The notes under the pieces are model-generated. The model did no database searches. It saw only the letters and a list, made by a program, of their open reading frames with translations, and was not told the DNA's origin. Shown piece after piece: positions 30,498 to 38,675 of a stretch of DNA of 64,000 nucleotides. The stretch spans positions 2,790,001 through 2,854,000 of the forward strand of contig OW818680.1 of the NCBI GenBank assembly GCA_942493055.1. Direction: 5' to 3'. Within the stretch, counting starts at the first letter, position 1, and each line of letters starts with the position of its first letter. Both the position numbers and the translations under genes were made by a program. The stretch is from CAIZQW01 sp942493055 (lineage in GTDB: Bacteria; Verrucomicrobiota; Kiritimatiellia; RFP12; UBA1067).

Positions 30498-31595
30498 TCA
30501 CTTTTCACTTTTCCCGCTCAGTTCTTCCTTGAGGCGCTGGTCGAGGTCGTAGGCCTGGAGCGCATTCAGCAAGGGACCGAGATCGCCCTCGACAATGCGG
30601 TCGAGGCTGTAGAGGGTCAGGTTGATGCGGTGATCCGTCATGCGGTTCTGGGGGAAGTTGTAGGTACGGATGCGCTGGCTGCGGTCGCCGGAGCCGCGCA
30701 GGTCGAGGCGCGTCTTGCCGAGCTTGGCCTCTTCAGCCTGGCGCCGCTGGTCGAGGATACGCGCCTTGAGCACGCCCAAAGCCTTATCCTTGTTCCGATG
30801 CTGCGAGCGCTCGTCCTGGCATTGCGCGACCAAACCGGTCGGCAGATGGGTCAGGCGAATAGCCGAGTAGGTGGTGTTCACGCCTTGTCCGCCGCAGCCC
30901 CCTGAGCAGAAGATATCTACACGCAAGTCACTTTCAGGGATTTCGAGCGCATCCTCTTCGTCGGCCTCAGGGAAGACGATGATGGTGGCTGCCGACGTAT
31001 GGATGCGTCCTTGGGCCTCGGTCTCGGGAACGCGCTGCACGCGATGTCCGCCGCTTTCAAACTTAAATTGCCCGTAGGCGCCGTCGCCGTTAATGGAGAA
31101 GACAATCTCCTTATAACCGCCCAGCTCCGTGCCGTTCGCATCGATGATTGAAATTTTATAGCCCTTGTTGTCGCAATACTTGGAGTACATCCTGAACAAG
31201 ACAGCGGCAAAGAGCGCGGCCTCTTCCCCGCCGGTCCCGGCGCGGATTTCAAACATCGCATTCCGGGCATCCGCCGGATCCGCAGGCAGCAAGTTTGAAA
31301 GCACGGCGCGTTCAGCGTCCGGCAGCTTGGCTTCGATTTGCGCGCTCTCCTCTTTCGCCAGGGCCACCAAGTCAGCATCTGCGGACGGATCCTTTGCGAG
31401 TTCGCGATTGCCCTCCAGCTCAGACAAGAGACGGAAATAGATGTTTGCCACATGCTCGAGCTTTTTAAGCAGCGAGTGTTCGCGAAGCTTTTCACGATAA
31501 AGCTTTTGATTCCCGAGCACAGCAGGATCGGAGAGCGCAGCCTCTGCGATCTGTACTTTGGCCAGAACATTTTCAATATGGGCTTTATCGAGCAT
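30498..31595 (-). CDS. prfA: Peptide chain release factor 1
   Basis: A 365-residue release factor that reads UAA and UAG and triggers peptide release. Domain 2 has VPETEAQGRIHTS, the P-x-T codon-recognition motif region of RF1. Domain 3 has GCGGQGVN, the GGQ loop that enters the peptidyl-transferase centre; the usual neighbours Ala and His are Cys and Gly here, but GGQ itself is intact. The P-x-T signature separates it from RF2. The start at 31595 (MLDKAHIENV) was preferred because the longer frame would run through the terminator of the upstream rpmE gene. Confidence 0.95.
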   Translation of the reverse strand: MLDKAHIENVLAKVQIAEAALSDPAVLGNQKLYREKLREHSLLKKLEHVANIYFRLLSELEGNRELAKDPSADADLVALAKEESAQIEAKLPDAERAVLSNLLPADPADARNAMFEIRAGTGGEEAALFAAVLFRMYSKYCDNKGYKISIIDANGTELGGYKEIVFSINGDGAYGQFKFESGGHRVQRVPETEAQGRIHTSAATIIVFPEADEEDALEIPESDLRVDIFCSGGCGGQGVNTTYSAIRLTHLPTGLVAQCQDERSQHRNKDKALGVLKARILDQRRQAEEAKLGKTRLDLRGSGDRSQRIRTYNFPQNRMTDHRINLTLYSLDRIVEGDLGPLLNALQAYDLDQRLKEELSGKSEK

Positions 31596-31600
31596 ATAAA

Positions 31601-31660
31601 ATAAACAAAACGGGCCGGAATACGTTTGCGGCATGCCGCTACGTCAAACCAGCCCGTTTC
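31601..31660 (-). terminator. Rho-independent terminator downstream of rpmE
   Basis: On the minus strand, AAACGGGCTGG pairs with CCGGCCCGTTT, with one G-T pair. The large loop itself contains the palindrome GCGGCATGCCGC, and TTGTTTATTTT follows. It separates rpmE from prfA. Confidence 0.8.
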
Positions 31661-31673
31661 AGCTAAAGAAAGC

Positions 31674-31880
31674 CTAGGCCTTCTTCATATTGTAACGCTT
31701 CATAAAGGAGTCAACACGGCCTTCCGTGTCAAGCATGGTCTGCTGTCCCGTAAAATACGGATGGCAGGCTGAGCACGTGTTCACACTCATTTCCTTCTTG
31801 GTGGATCGCGTCGTTATCACATTACCACATGCGCACGAAATCGTTGCATCTTCGTACTTCGGATGAATATCCTTCTTCAT
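31674..31880 (-). CDS. rpmE: 50S ribosomal protein L31, zinc-binding form
   Basis: A 68-residue ribosomal protein of the bL31 family. It begins MKKDIHPKY and has the zinc-ligand pattern CACGN (Cys16, Cys18) and CSACHPYFTGQQ (Cys36, Cys39), which defines the C+ form used in zinc-replete cells. The family-specific end (VDSFMKRY) is present. The start at 31880 has AAAGG upstream; the longer frame adds non-conserved residues. A strong terminator follows, so it is transcribed alone. Confidence 0.96.
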   Translation of the reverse strand: MKKDIHPKYEDATISCACGNVITTRSTKKEMSVNTCSACHPYFTGQQTMLDTEGRVDSFMKRYNMKKA

Positions 31881-32010
31881 AATCAAAAACCTTTCGAACT
31901 TAAGGAACGAAAATATTAGCGAATAACCCCCACACAAGGCAAGGACGAAAAGCAGATTTTAGCGATTTTTTTATTTTCACTGATTTTGGGCGGGACTCCT
32001 TGAACAGAAT

Positions 32011-32019
32011 TGCTATACT
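32011..32019 (+). promoter_or_regulatory. Extended -10 promoter element of gmd
   Basis: TGC followed directly by TATACT, an extended -10 box, with no convincing -35. The ATG of gmd lies about 40 bases downstream at 32060 and an AGAAGG site precedes it. Confidence 0.45.
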
Positions 32020-32059
32020 TACACTCTTTTAAAAACGAGTATTACAGAAGGCTAAACAG

Positions 32060-33112
32060 ATGAAAAAAGCACTTATTACGGGCATTACAGGCCAAGACGG
32101 CTCCTATTTGACAGAGCTCCTGCTCAGCAAGGGATACGAGGTCCATGGGATTATCCGCCGGGCGAGCTCCTTTAATACAGACCGGATCGACCACCTCTAT
32201 CAGGACCGGCACGAAGCGGATGTGAAACTCTTCCTCCATTACGGCGACCTCACGGACTCAAGTAACTTGAACCGCATCATGGAGAAGGTCAACCCTGTTG
32301 AAATTTATAACCTGGGCGCGCAATCCCATGTGCAAGTCTCCTTTGAGGTGCCCGAATATACGGCAGATGTCGATGCCCTCGGCACGCTCCGCCTCCTGGA
32401 TGCCATCCGAGAAACGAAGATTGATGCGCGGTTCTATCAGGCGTCAACCTCTGAATTATACGGGAAGGTCATGGAGGTCCCTCAATCCGAGACAACCCCC
32501 TTCTATCCGCGCTCGCCCTACGCAGTCGCCAAGCAGTATGGCTTCTGGATCACCAAGAACTATCGGGAGTCTTACGGACTTCACGCCAGCAACGGCATCC
32601 TGTTCAACCATGAGTCGCCCCGCAGAGGCGAAACCTTTGTGACGCGCAAGATCACCATGGCTGTCGCACGGATTCATCGGGGGCTCCAGGAGTCTATGTA
32701 TATGGGCAACATCGATGCGTTCCGCGACTGGGGATATGCGCCTGACTTTGTGCGGATGATGTGGATGATGATGCAGCAGGAGAAGCCCGATGATTATGTC
32801 GTCGCGACCGGCGAGATGCATACGGTCCGCGAGTTCATTGAAAAATCGTTCCTGCATGTCGGCCGCACCCTTGAATGGCGCGGCAAAGGCGTACATGAAG
32901 AGGGCATTGACACCAGCACAGGGAAGGCCGTCATCAAGATCGACCCGCGTTATTTCCGGCCGGCCGAGGTCGAGCAGCTCCTGGGCAACCCCGCCAAAGC
33001 GAAGCGTCAACTGGGCTGGGTGCCCGAGGTGACGTTTGAACAATTGGTCAAGCTCATGACAGACGGAGACCTGCGCCTGCTCGACAAAAAGGGCTATGAG
33101 ATTGGTTTTTAA
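32060..33112 (+). CDS. gmd: GDP-mannose 4,6-dehydratase
   Basis: A 350-residue short-chain dehydrogenase/reductase that converts GDP-D-mannose to GDP-4-keto-6-deoxy-D-mannose in the cytoplasm. Signatures are the NADP loop TGITGQDGSYL (residues 7-17), R-R-A-S-S-F-N-T, GDLTDSSNL, the catalytic STSELYG and the Y-x-x-x-K dyad in SPYAVAKQY, then NHESPRRGETFVTRKIT. All are intact. It is followed after 24 bases by GDP-L-fucose synthase, so both steps to GDP-L-fucose are encoded as a pair, probably for surface polysaccharide or lipopolysaccharide. Confidence 0.96.
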   Translation: MKKALITGITGQDGSYLTELLLSKGYEVHGIIRRASSFNTDRIDHLYQDRHEADVKLFLHYGDLTDSSNLNRIMEKVNPVEIYNLGAQSHVQVSFEVPEYTADVDALGTLRLLDAIRETKIDARFYQASTSELYGKVMEVPQSETTPFYPRSPYAVAKQYGFWITKNYRESYGLHASNGILFNHESPRRGETFVTRKITMAVARIHRGLQESMYMGNIDAFRDWGYAPDFVRMMWMMMQQEKPDDYVVATGEMHTVREFIEKSFLHVGRTLEWRGKGVHEEGIDTSTGKAVIKIDPRYFRPAEVEQLLGNPAKAKRQLGWVPEVTFEQLVKLMTDGDLRLLDKKGYEIGF

Positions 33113-33136
33113 TCAACGCCACGCGGAGTAGAAATC

Positions 33137-34084
33137 GTGCAAACATCTGATCGTATTTATATCGCCGGGCACAACGGCATGGTGGGCTCGGCAGTCTGCC
33201 GTGAACTGAGGGCGCGCGGCTACACAAACCTCATCACCGCCAGCCATCGCGAACTTGACCTCATTGACCAGGCGGAGACGCGCGCCTTTATCCTGCGTGA
33301 AAAACCGGACGTCATCCTGTTTGCGGCGGCGCGCGTGGGCGGGATCGAGGCCAACCGCACCCTGATCGGCACCTTCCTCTATGAAAACCTGATGGCCTCC
33401 GCAAATGTCATCCACGCTGCGCATGAGGCGGGTGTCCCCCGCCTGCTCTTCCTGGGCAGCACCTGCATCTATCCCCGTCTCGCACCCCAACCCATCCCGG
33501 AGGAGAGCTTGCTCACAGGGCCGCTGGAACCCACCAACGAAGGATATGCCCTGGCCAAGATCGCAGGACTCAAGATGTGCGAATACTACCGCCGGCAATA
33601 TGGACGGCTGTATCATTCGGCCATGCCCACGAATCTGTACGGTCCCGGGGACAACTATCATCCCTCCCATTCGCATGTGATGCCCGCGCTGATCCGACGC
33701 TTTGAAGAAGCGCGGCTTGCGCAGGCGCCGTCAGTGACCTTATGGGGCACGGGAACGCCCTTGCGTGAATTCCTGCATGTCGAAGATCTGGCGCGCGGAT
33801 TGCTTTTCCTGCTGGAACATGCGAATCCGCCGGACTGGGTGAACGTGGGTTCCGGGCAGGAGGCGTCGATCCGCCAGTTGGCGGAAATGGTCAAGGACGC
33901 CACAGGATTTAAGGGCGAGCTCGTGTTTGACACGACCATGCCGGATGGCACGCCGCGAAAATTCTGCGATACCACGCGCATCCGCAGCTTGGGATGGCGC
34001 CCGACCATTTCCTTGGCAGACGGCATTCGAAGGACGGTTGGTGAATATCGCGCAGCTTTAGCATCAGGTACACTACGCGCTTAA
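33137..34084 (+). CDS. fcl: GDP-L-fucose synthase
   Basis: A 315-residue epimerase/reductase that converts the Gmd product to GDP-L-fucose. It has the nucleotide loop GHNGMVGSAV (about 10-19), LGSTCIYP with the conserved catalytic Ser/Cys region and Y-A-L-A-K as catalytic Y-x-x-x-K, then PTNLYGPGDNYHP. The initiation codon is GTG at 33137 with a GGAG site before it. It is co-transcribed with gmd. Length is normal. Confidence 0.95.
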   Translation: MQTSDRIYIAGHNGMVGSAVCRELRARGYTNLITASHRELDLIDQAETRAFILREKPDVILFAAARVGGIEANRTLIGTFLYENLMASANVIHAAHEAGVPRLLFLGSTCIYPRLAPQPIPEESLLTGPLEPTNEGYALAKIAGLKMCEYYRRQYGRLYHSAMPTNLYGPGDNYHPSHSHVMPALIRRFEEARLAQAPSVTLWGTGTPLREFLHVEDLARGLLFLLEHANPPDWVNVGSGQEASIRQLAEMVKDATGFKGELVFDTTMPDGTPRKFCDTTRIRSLGWRPTISLADGIRRTVGEYRAALASGTLRA

Positions 34085-34145
34085 CTATTTTTTGAACCTT
34101 CTTGGCACATGCGACGTTCAATAGGTTATCTAAAGGAGCATAAAA

Positions 34146-35252
34146 ATGAAGACAGGGATGATACAGTTGGCAGGGGTCTTTTGCCTGGCAGGACACGTGA
34201 TCGCGGAACCCATCAATCCGGCACTGATGCAGCAGGTTAAAGCGTCTGTGGAGAAAGGTGCGAACTGGCTTAAGCAGAGCCAGAAGCCAAACGGCGCCTG
34301 GTCTGAAGCAGGCATGCCTGCACTGACAGGTCTCCCGCTCTGGGCTTTGGCCTCTTCCAGGCTCCCCGCTTATCAGGAAAGCGCGGACAAAGCTGTCGTC
34401 TTTATCACCGGCCTCCAGAAGCCGGACGGAGGGATCTACGTTGAGCAGCCTGACAAAAAGGGCGGCGGACTTGGAAACTACAACACCTCCATCTGCGTAA
34501 CCGCGCTTCATGCGACAGGGCGCAAGGATTTGGCTCCGTCTATTCTGAAGGCTCGTGCATATATCGCCTCTTCACAGCACTTTGGCTCTGACGAGCATCA
34601 AGGCGGCTTTGGATACGACAAAAACAACAAGCGCGCCTATACTGATCTGAACAACACGACCTTCTCCATGGACGCCATGCGACGGACCCAGAGCGTCGAG
34701 GATCTTCGTCCAGCTACTGAAAAGCGCGTCGACGTCAACTGGGAGGCCGCCTTGAAATATGTTGAGAAGATGCAGAACAAGGACGGGGAGACCAAGGGCG
34801 GGTTTGCGTATAATACAGAAGACCCGAAATCGGGCGCGACAACCAATGCGCAAGGCACAGTGATGCTCCGGGCGTATGGCAGTATGACGTATGCCGGCGT
34901 GCTCTCCATGCTTCACGCGAATCTGGACAAGAGCGACCCGCGCGTACGCGGCGCCTTTGACTATGCCTCCAAATTCTGGTCCGTAGACGAACATCCCGGA
35001 CAGGGCCAGCAGGGCATCTATTTTTACTTCAACATCATGGCCCGCGCATTGAGTGCCGCGACGGTGGACACGCTCCCCAAGGGCGCGGGGGAAATCCGTT
35101 GGCGCGAAGAGATGATCACGAAAGTGCTCTCGCTTCAGAAACCGGACGGCTCCTGGGTCAACGACAACAACCGCTGGTGGGAGAACGATCCCGTGCTGGC
35201 GACATCGTATGCGATGCTCGCGCTCGAGTTCGCAAGCGGCCTAACAAAGTAA
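34146..35252 (+). CDS. Secreted prenyltransferase/squalene-cyclase-like repeat protein
   Basis: A 368-residue exported protein with a signal peptide (cleavage expected after GHVIA, about residue 20). The mature part has repeated alpha-alpha units with the Q-x-P-D-G-x-W/I motif: SQKPNGAWSEAG, LQKPDGGIYVEQ, GGFGYDKNN, MQNKDGETKGGFAY and LQKPDGSWVND. These repeats form toroids in terpene cyclases and prenyltransferases. The DxDD motif of squalene-hopene cyclases is not seen, and location outside the cytoplasm makes cyclase activity unlikely, so a binding or structural role is more plausible. Such proteins are numerous in PVC bacteria. AAAGGAG lies seven bases before the ATG. Confidence 0.75.
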   Translation: MKTGMIQLAGVFCLAGHVIAEPINPALMQQVKASVEKGANWLKQSQKPNGAWSEAGMPALTGLPLWALASSRLPAYQESADKAVVFITGLQKPDGGIYVEQPDKKGGGLGNYNTSICVTALHATGRKDLAPSILKARAYIASSQHFGSDEHQGGFGYDKNNKRAYTDLNNTTFSMDAMRRTQSVEDLRPATEKRVDVNWEAALKYVEKMQNKDGETKGGFAYNTEDPKSGATTNAQGTVMLRAYGSMTYAGVLSMLHANLDKSDPRVRGAFDYASKFWSVDEHPGQGQQGIYFYFNIMARALSAATVDTLPKGAGEIRWREEMITKVLSLQKPDGSWVNDNNRWWENDPVLATSYAMLALEFASGLTK

Positions 35253-35382
35253 GCGCAGGCAAGTTCGACGCCAGCCGAGCGGGAATAAACGAGAGGGGTA
35301 ACTTCTTAAATTAAGAGTTAAACGTTAAATGTTGGGAGTTAAAAGTTTGAACGCTTAACGCTCAACGCCCAACTCTTAACGC
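35253..35382. repeat. Repeat-filled convergent intergenic region
   Basis: CCAGCCGAGCGGGAATAAAC followed by GAGAGGGGTAACTT (35271-35304) is the module also found at 4473, 9557 and 58058. From 35305 to 35392, words of the form GTTAAACG, GTTGGGAGTT and their complements CTTAACGCTCAACGCCCAAC make a long imperfect inverted repeat. Its position between converging genes fits a two-way terminator. Confidence 0.65.
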
Positions 35383-36204
35383 TCAAGTTACAGGCAAGCC
35401 CCAAGCCTTCAGCTGAGCCTCTATGAAGGTCACGCTTTGTTCGTGCATCTTCTTGGAGCCAAGCTCTGGCATGAACAAGGGGCTAGCCTTAAATCGAATC
35501 GGCTTCAACGGGTCGACAGGTCCGAAATCTTTAATAAGCTTCCCGTTTTCAAGAAAATCCGTCTGCGCCGCGATCGCCACAAGGGGCACATGTGCACGTT
35601 CGGCAAGCTTTGCGCCGAGCGAATTAAAGCGGCGCGCCTCAAACACCGACTGGCGCGTTCCTTGCGGGAAGAGGAGGACAGACATGCCGCTTTGAAGGCG
35701 TTTCGCCCCCTCCTCAAACACGGTGGCAAGGTCTTCACGCGCATTCTTACGCGTCACGGGGATACAGCCGACAACAATCGCCGTATGGCCGATAATCGGA
35801 ATTTCAGTCAGGCTCTTCTTCAGGATGATCGACAGTTTATCAAAGGCATTCAATGAAGACGGATAGATGACCGTCTCCATCGTGCTCATGTGATTGGACA
35901 CATACACGACAGGCCCCTTATACGCGGCGCGCGCCTCAAAACCCTCAAAGGTGATCGTTGCGCCGACCCCTTCCGCAAAATTCACAGCGGACATGCACGA
36001 ATCGGCCCAGGCATTGTGATCAAACTTGCCCAAGATTCGCCTCCAGGCACACAGGCCGATTGAATCCAGGCACACAGCCTTTGCACAACGCAATCCCAGC
36101 CACGCGCTCTTCTTCGCGATACGCTTAGGGCGAGCCTCCTTCGGGGTTTCGTAGCGTCCCGTTGTCAACAATGCTTTTTGAAGTGTCGTATACGCTGTTT
36201 TCAT
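35383..36204 (-). CDS. 1-acyl-glycerol-3-phosphate acyltransferase-like protein (PlsC family)
   Basis: A 273-residue acyltransferase with an N-terminal amphipathic region. The first catalytic motif is SNHMSTME (N104, H105, E110), where the family usually has H-x4-D; here the acid is Glu. The substrate motif is FPQGTR instead of the usual FPEGTR. The rest (YVSNHMSTMETVIYP, VVGCIPVTRKNAREDL, RFNSLGAKLAERAHVPLVAIAA) follows the PlsC plan. Phospholipid acylation is likely, but the two substitutions may change rate or acceptor. It is the last gene of a minus-strand run that starts near 39.6 kb and lies 25 bases after yhcH. Confidence 0.75.
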   Translation of the reverse strand: MKTAYTTLQKALLTTGRYETPKEARPKRIAKKSAWLGLRCAKAVCLDSIGLCAWRRILGKFDHNAWADSCMSAVNFAEGVGATITFEGFEARAAYKGPVVYVSNHMSTMETVIYPSSLNAFDKLSIILKKSLTEIPIIGHTAIVVGCIPVTRKNAREDLATVFEEGAKRLQSGMSVLLFPQGTRQSVFEARRFNSLGAKLAERAHVPLVAIAAQTDFLENGKLIKDFGPVDPLKPIRFKASPLFMPELGSKKMHEQSVTFIEAQLKAWGLPVT

Positions 36205-36229
36205 TTGCTAGATCCCATGCGGCGACTGG

Positions 36230-36682
36230 TTAGACGCAGGCGACTTTCATGACAATTTTTTTCACGGCCATCGGCGCGTGGAGATAGCGGCTGGGCAGAT
36301 GCGCATCATTCGGATAAAAAATCGCAAACATGCCAGCTGAAATTTTTGTAAGGCTTGCATCGCCCTGGTAGAAACCGATATCCTTTTCCGCGTTAAAAGG
36401 ATCGACGGACTTCTGGTCAACGAGAGGCGCATAGCCGATATATTCCTCGCCTGAGACGACGAACTGGATATCGATATACTTCCGATGCGCCTCCAGCTTT
36501 CCGCCTTCCAAGGGCTTCGTCTGATATGTTTGTGTCAATACGAAGAGACGATCCCCGTCGATCTCCACTCGACCGTCTGGCAGTGCCGCGAGATTCGTGT
36601 TTCTCAAAAAGTGGAACGCTGCTTTGAAACGTGCATGCAAGCATTCATAACGGTCCGTGTTCTCAAGTGTGTCGATAATCAT
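36230..36682 (-). CDS. YhcH/YjgK/YiaL family protein
   Basis: A 150-residue cupin-like protein of the YhcH/YjgK/YiaL (DUF386) family, which includes the EbgC subunit of evolved beta-galactosidase and proteins placed near sialic acid and sugar-acid catabolic genes. Visible motifs are EAHRKYIDIQFVVSGEE and FAIFYPNDAHLPS, which supply the conserved His and acidic residues at the putative metal site. The biochemical role is not established for most members; sugar isomerisation or anomer processing is the usual guess. It lies between the phosphatase and plsC genes with gaps of 21 and 25 bases. Confidence 0.85.
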   Translation of the reverse strand: MIIDTLENTDRYECLHARFKAAFHFLRNTNLAALPDGRVEIDGDRLFVLTQTYQTKPLEGGKLEAHRKYIDIQFVVSGEEYIGYAPLVDQKSVDPFNAEKDIGFYQGDASLTKISAGMFAIFYPNDAHLPSRYLHAPMAVKKIVMKVACV

Positions 36683-36703
36683 ATTTAATCTTCCTTTAGC
36701 GCC

Positions 36704-37168
36704 TCATGCTCCATACTGTGCCAGAAAGTGGACCAGGCCGGGCAAGGCTTGTTGAATCATCTCGCGACACGCACGATAATCTGAAAGCGATCCGCAATAG
36801 GGATCAAATACATCACTACACGCGGGCGTCTTTGGGTCAAAGGAGCGCATCAGATAAATACGATCGCGAGCGCTGGGAACGCGTTGTAGCACCTTTTCAA
36901 CATGACGACTGGTCATTGCGACAACGATTGTCGAGGCATCGACCAACTCCTGAGTGACCAGCCTGCTGCTATGATCCTTCAAGCTTAAACCGCATTCTGC
37001 GATAGCTGCACACGAATATTCTGAGGCTGGCGCCCCTGGGTCTGCGGACGTTCCTGCCGAGCTCACGATCCAGTCCGAGTCTGGCGGCAATGCTGCGCGC
37101 AACAACACTTCCGCCATAGGACTGCGGCAGGTGTTTCCAGTACAGACAAATAGGAGTTGTTTCGGCAT
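36704..37168 (-). CDS. Low-molecular-weight phosphatase, protein-arginine-phosphatase-like
   Basis: A 154-residue LMW phosphatase. The P-loop is VCTGNTCRSPMAE (Cys9 to Arg15) and the general acid is in DVFDPYCG (Asp122-Pro123). The residue at the specificity position of the loop is Thr13 (GNTCRS) where tyrosine phosphatases such as Wzb have Ile (GNICRS). Thr at this site is the known feature of YwlE-type protein-arginine phosphatases, so phospho-arginine is the better guess than phosphotyrosine. No McsB arginine kinase is visible in the window. The gene overlaps nothing and is 11 bases downstream of the coiled-coil membrane protein. Confidence 0.85.
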   Translation of the reverse strand: MPKQLLFVCTGNTCRSPMAEVLLRAALPPDSDWIVSSAGTSADPGAPASEYSCAAIAECGLSLKDHSSRLVTQELVDASTIVVAMTSRHVEKVLQRVPSARDRIYLMRSFDPKTPACSDVFDPYCGSLSDYRACREMIQQALPGLVHFLAQYGA

Positions 37169-37179
37169 AACCGCAACGA

Positions 37180-38118
37180 TTAATCAGGGATGATCACCCG
37201 CCAGCCCACAGTCCCCATATTCTTTGTTTTCAGCGGAATCGATGTCGCGATCGTGCCCTTCTGAGTATCCTGAGCCTTTACACCTTCTGGTGTGACTGGC
37301 GGCTCCTTGGTGGCTGCGGGAAAACGGGGGTCATCAAGAGCGGGCGCAGCTTTTTTTGATGACGCTGCGACAGCAGGCGTTGTCTTGGGCTCCACGATTT
37401 TCTCTGTATCGGGCTCAGGCGTCAGGACGGGGTTGCTTTTTGCGACAGGCGTTGCCGGACGCGTGACGGGGGTTGATTTTTTCTGCTGGGCCTCCTTGCG
37501 CTGGGTGACAAAAGTCTCCTTGAGCATCTGGTTCTCCTTTTTAATCGAGCCGATCTCATTTTGCAGCTTCTGGAGTTCAACCGATTGATCTGCCGCCTTT
37601 TTTTGTGCGGCCAGAGCAAGCTCCTGCGCCTCCTGATTCTTCTTCTTTTCAATATCAGCCTTCAAGTCGGCGAGCGCCTTGGTGACTTCGCGAAGCTCTT
37701 CAGACGCTGGCGAGGCAACCGGGGCGACTGGCGGCGCCTGGACGACCGGGGCGGGCGCAGGCTGCGGCTGCGGCGCTACAGGGGGGGCAGTCACTGTAAT
37801 GACAGGGGCGGGCGCAGGCGTATTGCGTTGCGCCAAAGCAGCGTCCAACAGTTTTACCTGGAGCGATGACATATCCTTTAGCAGATAAATGCCCATGCTC
37901 AGAAAGACAAGCACGACGGCGCAGAGCACAACCGAGAAGGAGATCGACAACATCATCACGCGTTTGCGCGCCTGGGCACGCTCAGCGTCGATGTACTCTT
38001 GAAAGGCTTTCAAGACAGGGAATGACTCAGCATTCGAGCCTGCGGCTTGATACATGGCAACCAGATTGCCACTTGTGGCATCGGGTGCGTGTTTCGGAGG
38101 AATATCATTCATGCTCAT
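37180..38118 (-). CDS. Single-pass membrane protein with Pro-rich and coiled-coil regions
   Basis: A 312-residue protein of unknown function. About 52 cytoplasmic residues precede a single membrane helix (about 55-78). Next come an Ala/Pro-rich spacer (PAPAPVITVTAPPVAPQPQPA region, about 97-140), a Lys/Gln/Glu-rich coiled coil (about 140-210) and a low-complexity Pro/Thr/Lys segment ending in TSIPLKTKNMGTVGWRVIIPD. The plan suggests a protein spanning the periplasm, like TolA- or TonB-type linkers or envelope tethers, but no domain is recognised. It lies 11 bases upstream of the phosphatase gene and 65 bases downstream of ybaK. Confidence 0.6.
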   Translation of the reverse strand: MSMNDIPPKHAPDATSGNLVAMYQAAGSNAESFPVLKAFQEYIDAERAQARKRVMMLSISFSVVLCAVVLVFLSMGIYLLKDMSSLQVKLLDAALAQRNTPAPAPVITVTAPPVAPQPQPAPAPVVQAPPVAPVASPASEELREVTKALADLKADIEKKKNQEAQELALAAQKKAADQSVELQKLQNEIGSIKKENQMLKETFVTQRKEAQQKKSTPVTRPATPVAKSNPVLTPEPDTEKIVEPKTTPAVAASSKKAAPALDDPRFPAATKEPPVTPEGVKAQDTQKGTIATSIPLKTKNMGTVGWRVIIPD

Positions 38119-38183
38119 AAGTGTACCCCAACGAGGGCTCTTGGGAAAGTCTAAAATGGAGAAGGCAAAAAACAGATTGCCTT

Positions 38184-38675
38184 TTACGCCTCCGGGATCG
38201 CCACAGCGACCCGTACAGGTTTTAGAAGTTGTTCTAATACAGCGGGAGCGATTTTCACAAGTAACCCGCGTCTCCCCCCATTGATATAGAGCTCCTGCAG
38301 GTCAAACAAAGTAGCCTCCGCATAGACCGGGATTGGCTTTCGCAGTCCAAAAGGACTGGTTCCGCCAACCATATACCCTGTATGGCGTGTGGCGGTATCA
38401 GGAGCGCAAGGCGAAACCGACTTCACGCCCATATGCCGCGCAAGCTGTTTTGCTGAAATTTCGCAGTCGCCATGCATCAAGATGATCAGGGGCTTCTTGG
38501 CCTCTGTCTCCATGACGATGGTTTTCACGGTTGCGTGCTCGGGAATGCCCAGCGCCTGTGCAGCATGAGCGGTCCCGCCATGATCCACATAGGTGTAGGT
38601 TATCGCCTCAAAGGCTGCGTGTGCGTCGCGCAGGGCGCGTATGGCTGTTGTTACGGGGATGTCCATGTCCGCCAT
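38184..38675 (-). CDS. ybaK: Cys-tRNA(Pro)/Cys-tRNA(Cys) deacylase YbaK-like
   Basis: A 163-residue aminoacyl-tRNA deacylase of the YbaK/ProX family, which hydrolyses mischarged tRNA such as Cys-tRNA(Pro). The core region from TAHAAQALGIPEHATVKTIVM through SPFGLRKPIPVYAE fits the family, including the GGTSPFG loop and an INGGRRGLLVKI segment near the end. Two Met codons (residues 1 and 4) can start it; an AAGGAG site lies just upstream, inside the preceding gene, which it overlaps by 68 bases. Confidence 0.88.
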   Translation of the reverse strand: MADMDIPVTTAIRALRDAHAAFEAITYTYVDHGGTAHAAQALGIPEHATVKTIVMETEAKKPLIILMHGDCEISAKQLARHMGVKSVSPCAPDTATRHTGYMVGGTSPFGLRKPIPVYAEATLFDLQELYINGGRRGLLVKIAPAVLEQLLKPVRVAVAIPEA

